Assembly: GCA_947176385.1 (NCBI GenBank)
Contig: CAMWQN010000006.1
Span: forward strand, 1 to 42,952
Direction of reading: 5' to 3'
Origin: an uncultured Rickettsiales bacterium
GTDB lineage: Bacteria > Pseudomonadota > Alphaproteobacteria > Rs-D84
Length of the DNA stretch: 42,952 nucleotides
Shown: positions 42,807 to 42,952 of the stretch, piece by piece
Layout: every line of letters begins with the position of its first letter
Numbering within the stretch: the first letter of the stretch is position 1
Position numbers and translations under genes: made by a program
Notes under the pieces: generated by a model
Seen by the model: only the letters and a program-made list of their open reading frames with translations
Told to the model about the DNA's origin: nothing
Database searches by the model: none

Positions 42807-42952
42807 TTAATTTGCAGCAGTTGCTGCCAATCTTTTGCGACCGCATGCACGGCGACGGTTTAAAACCTCGCGTCCACCTTTTGTCGACATTCTTTCACGG
42901 AAACCGTGCGGACGTACGCGACGTGTGTTCGATGGGTGATCAGTACGTTTTG
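42807..42952 (-). CDS. rpmH: 50S ribosomal protein bL34, partial (start beyond window)
   Basis: Too short for the ORF track. Reading the minus strand from the window edge gives [19 protein letters not shown], then [28 protein letters not shown] and a stop at 42807-42809. This is bL34, with its usual KRTxQPSxxRRxRxHGFRxRM and RRRAxGRKRL motifs. Only one or two N-terminal residues are missing. Gln in QPS reads His (DHPS). rnpA would normally follow downstream; here, the downstream side is the terminator, so rnpA is not adjacent on that side. Confidence 0.93.
   Translation of the reverse strand, partial: KRTDHPSNTRRVRPHGFRERMSTKGGREVLNRRRACGRKRLAATAAN

Overview
The window looks like chromosome from a small-genome, host- or gut-associated alphaproteobacterium. 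The 16S, 23S and 5S sequences are alphaproteobacterial in style. The genes include streamlined housekeeping functions (valS, mraY, ftsW, murG, rplU, rpmA, rpmE, rpmH, dnaQ, uvrD), many exported Cys-rich proteins and a run of VirB6-like membrane proteins of the kind expanded in Rickettsiales. The rRNA genes are linked as 16S-tRNA-Ile-23S-5S, which argues against canonical Rickettsiales, where they are usually split. Assignment to an RF32/'Azospirillum CAG'-type gut lineage is inference only.

Layout. 1-5390: one rRNA operon with clear RNase III-type processing stems, only tRNA-Ile(GAU) in the spacer, and an intrinsic terminator. 5390-7600: small accessory genes of mostly unknown function, including a 7-codon ORF followed by a terminator and a transglutaminase-like protein. 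7588-11181: a VIT1/CCC1-type transporter, a 3-methyladenine glycosylase, a repeat protein with a HopA1-like C-terminus, tsaC and a PagL-like lipid A deacylase. 11228-15360: an exported coiled-coil protein, a large exported Cys-rich protein, rplU-rpmA, a structured RNA and an XRE regulator. 15404-16940 (minus): a degenerate IMPase homologue, rpmE and an unknown gene. 17009-23726: five VirB6-like multispanning proteins, one divergent from a tightly packed four-gene operon. 23735-28915: uvrD, dnaQ and a second large Cys-rich exported protein paralogous to the first. 29035-37084: PBP1A, an MliC-like lipoprotein, mraY, ftsW, murG, an OmpA-like protein and a ComF-like protein. 37110-42952: an unknown gene, a DUF2147 protein, valS, an acyl-ACP thioesterase, a second copy of the structured RNA, a Cys-rich surface protein and the end of rpmH.

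Main discovery candidate: two structured RNAs (about 14902-15052 and 41408-41577) share the same helix order, near-identical linker lengths, a conserved 25-nt hairpin and covarying closing stems. Each ends in an intrinsic terminator about 20 nt upstream of an unrelated gene. A duplicated CTCCAACC element could switch between the internal hairpin and the terminator, as in an attenuator or riboswitch. The second is the VirB6-like array, with a repeated CxxC motif, paired periplasmic cysteines and a mirror-symmetric divergent promoter; two Cys-rich paralogues lie on either side of it.

Regulation: many genes have no Shine-Dalgarno sequence and instead carry a TATAAT-type -10 box (often extended, TGnTATAAT) only 6-9 nt upstream of the ATG, which suggests leaderless transcripts. 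No insertion sequence, transposase, integrase, prophage or CRISPR array was seen.
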